This document shows, piece by piece, positions 5,754 through 6,822 of a stretch of DNA of 6,822 bases (the stretch's first letter is position 1; each line of letters opens with the position of its first letter). Under the pieces are notes generated by a model. That model searched no databases and was not told where the DNA came from. It was given only the letters and a program-made list of their open reading frames with translations. Origin of the DNA: Pediococcus sp. (GTDB lineage Bacteria > Bacillota > Bacilli > Lactobacillales > Lactobacillaceae); NCBI GenBank assembly GCA_022712335.1, contig JALAGR010000007.1:1-6822 (forward strand), written 5' to 3'. Position numbers and translations under genes: made by a program.

Positions 5754-6671
5754 ATGGGTTCAGGTATTGCAATTTGGCAGGTTATTATTTTAACAATTTA
5801 TTCAATGTACCAAATCATGGATGAATTAACGCTTCAAACTAGTTTGAGCCAACCAATCTGGGCTGGTATCATTGCTGGTTTGGTAATGGGTGATCTTAAA
5901 ACAGGTCTGATCGTCGGTGGTAGTTTGCAATTAACAGTTCTTGGAGTAGGGACTTTTGGTGGAGCTTCTAAAATCGATGCAAACTCAGGTACGGTTATGG
6001 CCACAGCATTTGCGATTGGTACAGGAATGAAACCAGAAGTTGCGGTTGCAGCTTTGGGTGTTCCGGTTGCCAGTTTGATGATTCAAACCGATATTGTCGC
6101 ACGTTTCGCAAATACATTCTTCCAACACAGAATTGATAAATTGATCGATGATGAAAACTACAGTGGTATTGAAAGAAACTTCCTTTACGGATACCTTCCT
6201 TGGACGTTATCACGTGGTATTCCAGTATTCTTAGCTCTTGCATTTGGTGGTCCATTTGTACGTACAGCCGTAGATTACATGAATTCAAACCTTGCATGGT
6301 TGAGTAACGGTCTTGCAACAGCTGGTGCACTTCTTCCTGCCGTTGGTTTCGCAATCTTACTTCGTTACTTACCAGTTAAAAAGCATTGGCCATACCTTAT
6401 CCTAGGATTTGTTATTACAGCAATGCTTTCAACAATCTATGGAAATGTAACTTTACTTGGTACAACAATCGCCGGAATGAATGCTAAATTCACAACGGTT
6501 TTTGCAAACCTTCCAATGTTAGGTATCGCTTTAATTGGTTTTGCTTTAGCTGCAATGCAATACAATCGTTCAGTTAAAGAAAACAACTTAGCAACTGCTC
6601 AACCAAGACAAGCTGCTGGTGCAACAGATTTAGACGAACAGGATGGTGAGATTCATGGCGACGAACTCTAA
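5754..6671 (+). CDS. PTS mannose/fructose/sorbose-family EIIC component
   Basis: A 305-residue integral membrane subunit that forms the sugar pathway together with EIID. It is highly hydrophobic, with membrane segments visible around 5-25, 34-66, 95-112, 150-168, 185-206, 212-230 and 250-270. The family block IWAGIIAGLVMGDLKTGLIV (35-54) and GVGTFGGASKIDANSGT (64-80) are both present. AAGGAGG (5740-5746) lies 7 bases before the ATG, a near-ideal ribosome binding site. After the last hydrophobic segment there is a hydrophilic, acidic tail of about 35 residues (271-305), longer than the roughly 265-residue E. coli ManY. The 3' end overlaps EIID by 17 bases. Hexose-type substrate cannot be specified. 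Confidence 0.94.
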   Translation: MGSGIAIWQVIILTIYSMYQIMDELTLQTSLSQPIWAGIIAGLVMGDLKTGLIVGGSLQLTVLGVGTFGGASKIDANSGTVMATAFAIGTGMKPEVAVAALGVPVASLMIQTDIVARFANTFFQHRIDKLIDDENYSGIERNFLYGYLPWTLSRGIPVFLALAFGGPFVRTAVDYMNSNLAWLSNGLATAGALLPAVGFAILLRYLPVKKHWPYLILGFVITAMLSTIYGNVTLLGTTIAGMNAKFTTVFANLPMLGIALIGFALAAMQYNRSVKENNLATAQPRQAAGATDLDEQDGEIHGDEL

Positions 6672-6822
6672 TAAGACTAATTATAAATTAACTGATAAAG
6701 ACTTTAAGCAAATGAATATCCGTAGCCTCTTATTCAACCAAGTTGGATGGAATTACGAACGTATGCAAGGATCCGGTTATCTTTACTTGATTCTTCCCCA
6801 GCTCCGTAAAATGTATGGTGAC
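6655..6822 (+). CDS. PTS mannose/fructose/sorbose-family EIID component, 3' end cut by window
   Basis: The first 56 residues of the second membrane subunit of the permease; the frame is open to the window end. The family N-terminus is clear: KLTDKDF (11-17), RSLLFNQ (23-29), then NYERMQGSGYLYLILPQL (33-50) and a following KMYGD, matching the conserved NYERMQ-G pattern of EIID proteins. ATG 6655 is preferred because the predicted protein then begins with a short polar lead before KLT, as is usual. In-frame ATG 6643 and GTG 6646 are alternatives. The possible Shine-Dalgarno, GGTGAG (6645-6650), is weak and lies inside EIIC, so translation is probably coupled to EIIC. Confidence 0.93.
   Translation, partial: MATNSNKTNYKLTDKDFKQMNIRSLLFNQVGWNYERMQGSGYLYLILPQLRKMYGD

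Noticed and set aside
5995..6354. 119-residue reverse-strand ORF
   Set aside because: Antisense shadow of EIIC; the composition (Gln- and His-rich) reflects the complement of the membrane-protein codons.
1..6822. CRISPR array, tRNA or rRNA gene, insertion sequence or prophage att site
   Set aside because: No regularly spaced repeats, no cloverleaf or rRNA-like stretch, and no transposase or integrase was seen.

Overview
The window is AT-rich DNA with strong AGGAGG-type ribosome binding sites, short intergenic gaps, rho-independent terminators, a CcpA-type cre-like site and a mannose-family phosphotransferase (PTS) operon. Together these suggest a low-GC Gram-positive bacterium, most likely of the Lactobacillales (Lactobacillaceae-like). 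This is inferred from gene style, not from a marker gene. All genes lie on the + strand.

Layout. (1) 2-835: 3' portion of an aldose 1-epimerase (LacX/galactose mutarotase-like) gene, cut by the left window edge. (2) 854-929: a long imperfect hairpin ending in a T run, lying between the epimerase and the next gene. (3) 950-2458: a cytoplasmic SGNH-type esterase of the sialate O-acetylesterase family, followed by a textbook terminator (2462-2495). (4) 2496-2792: a regulatory region of about 300 bp with palindromes, a strong sigma-A-type promoter carrying an inverted repeat inside its spacer, a 5'-UTR hairpin and a cre-like site. (5) 2793-6822: a PTS operon in the order EIIA, putative glycosidase, EIIB, EIIC, EIID, the last cut by the right edge.

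How the genes may work together. EIIA, EIIB, EIIC and EIID are the four units of a mannose/fructose/sorbose-family permease that imports and phosphorylates a sugar. A 673-residue protein resembling a TIM-barrel glycosidase with a GH42-like layout is inserted between EIIA and EIIB and lacks a secretion signal. The simplest reading is that the PTS imports an oligosaccharide or glycoside as a phosphate and this enzyme cleaves it in the cytosol. The neighbouring intracellular esterase (removal of acetyl groups) and aldose epimerase (anomer interconversion) would suit catabolism of a decorated glycan, but they are separated from the PTS operon by a terminator and a promoter, and the substrate cannot be read from the sequence.

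The most interesting items are the unclassified glycosidase-like protein embedded in the PTS operon, the dense regulatory region in front of EIIA, and the long leader hairpin with two mutually exclusive stems in front of the esterase.
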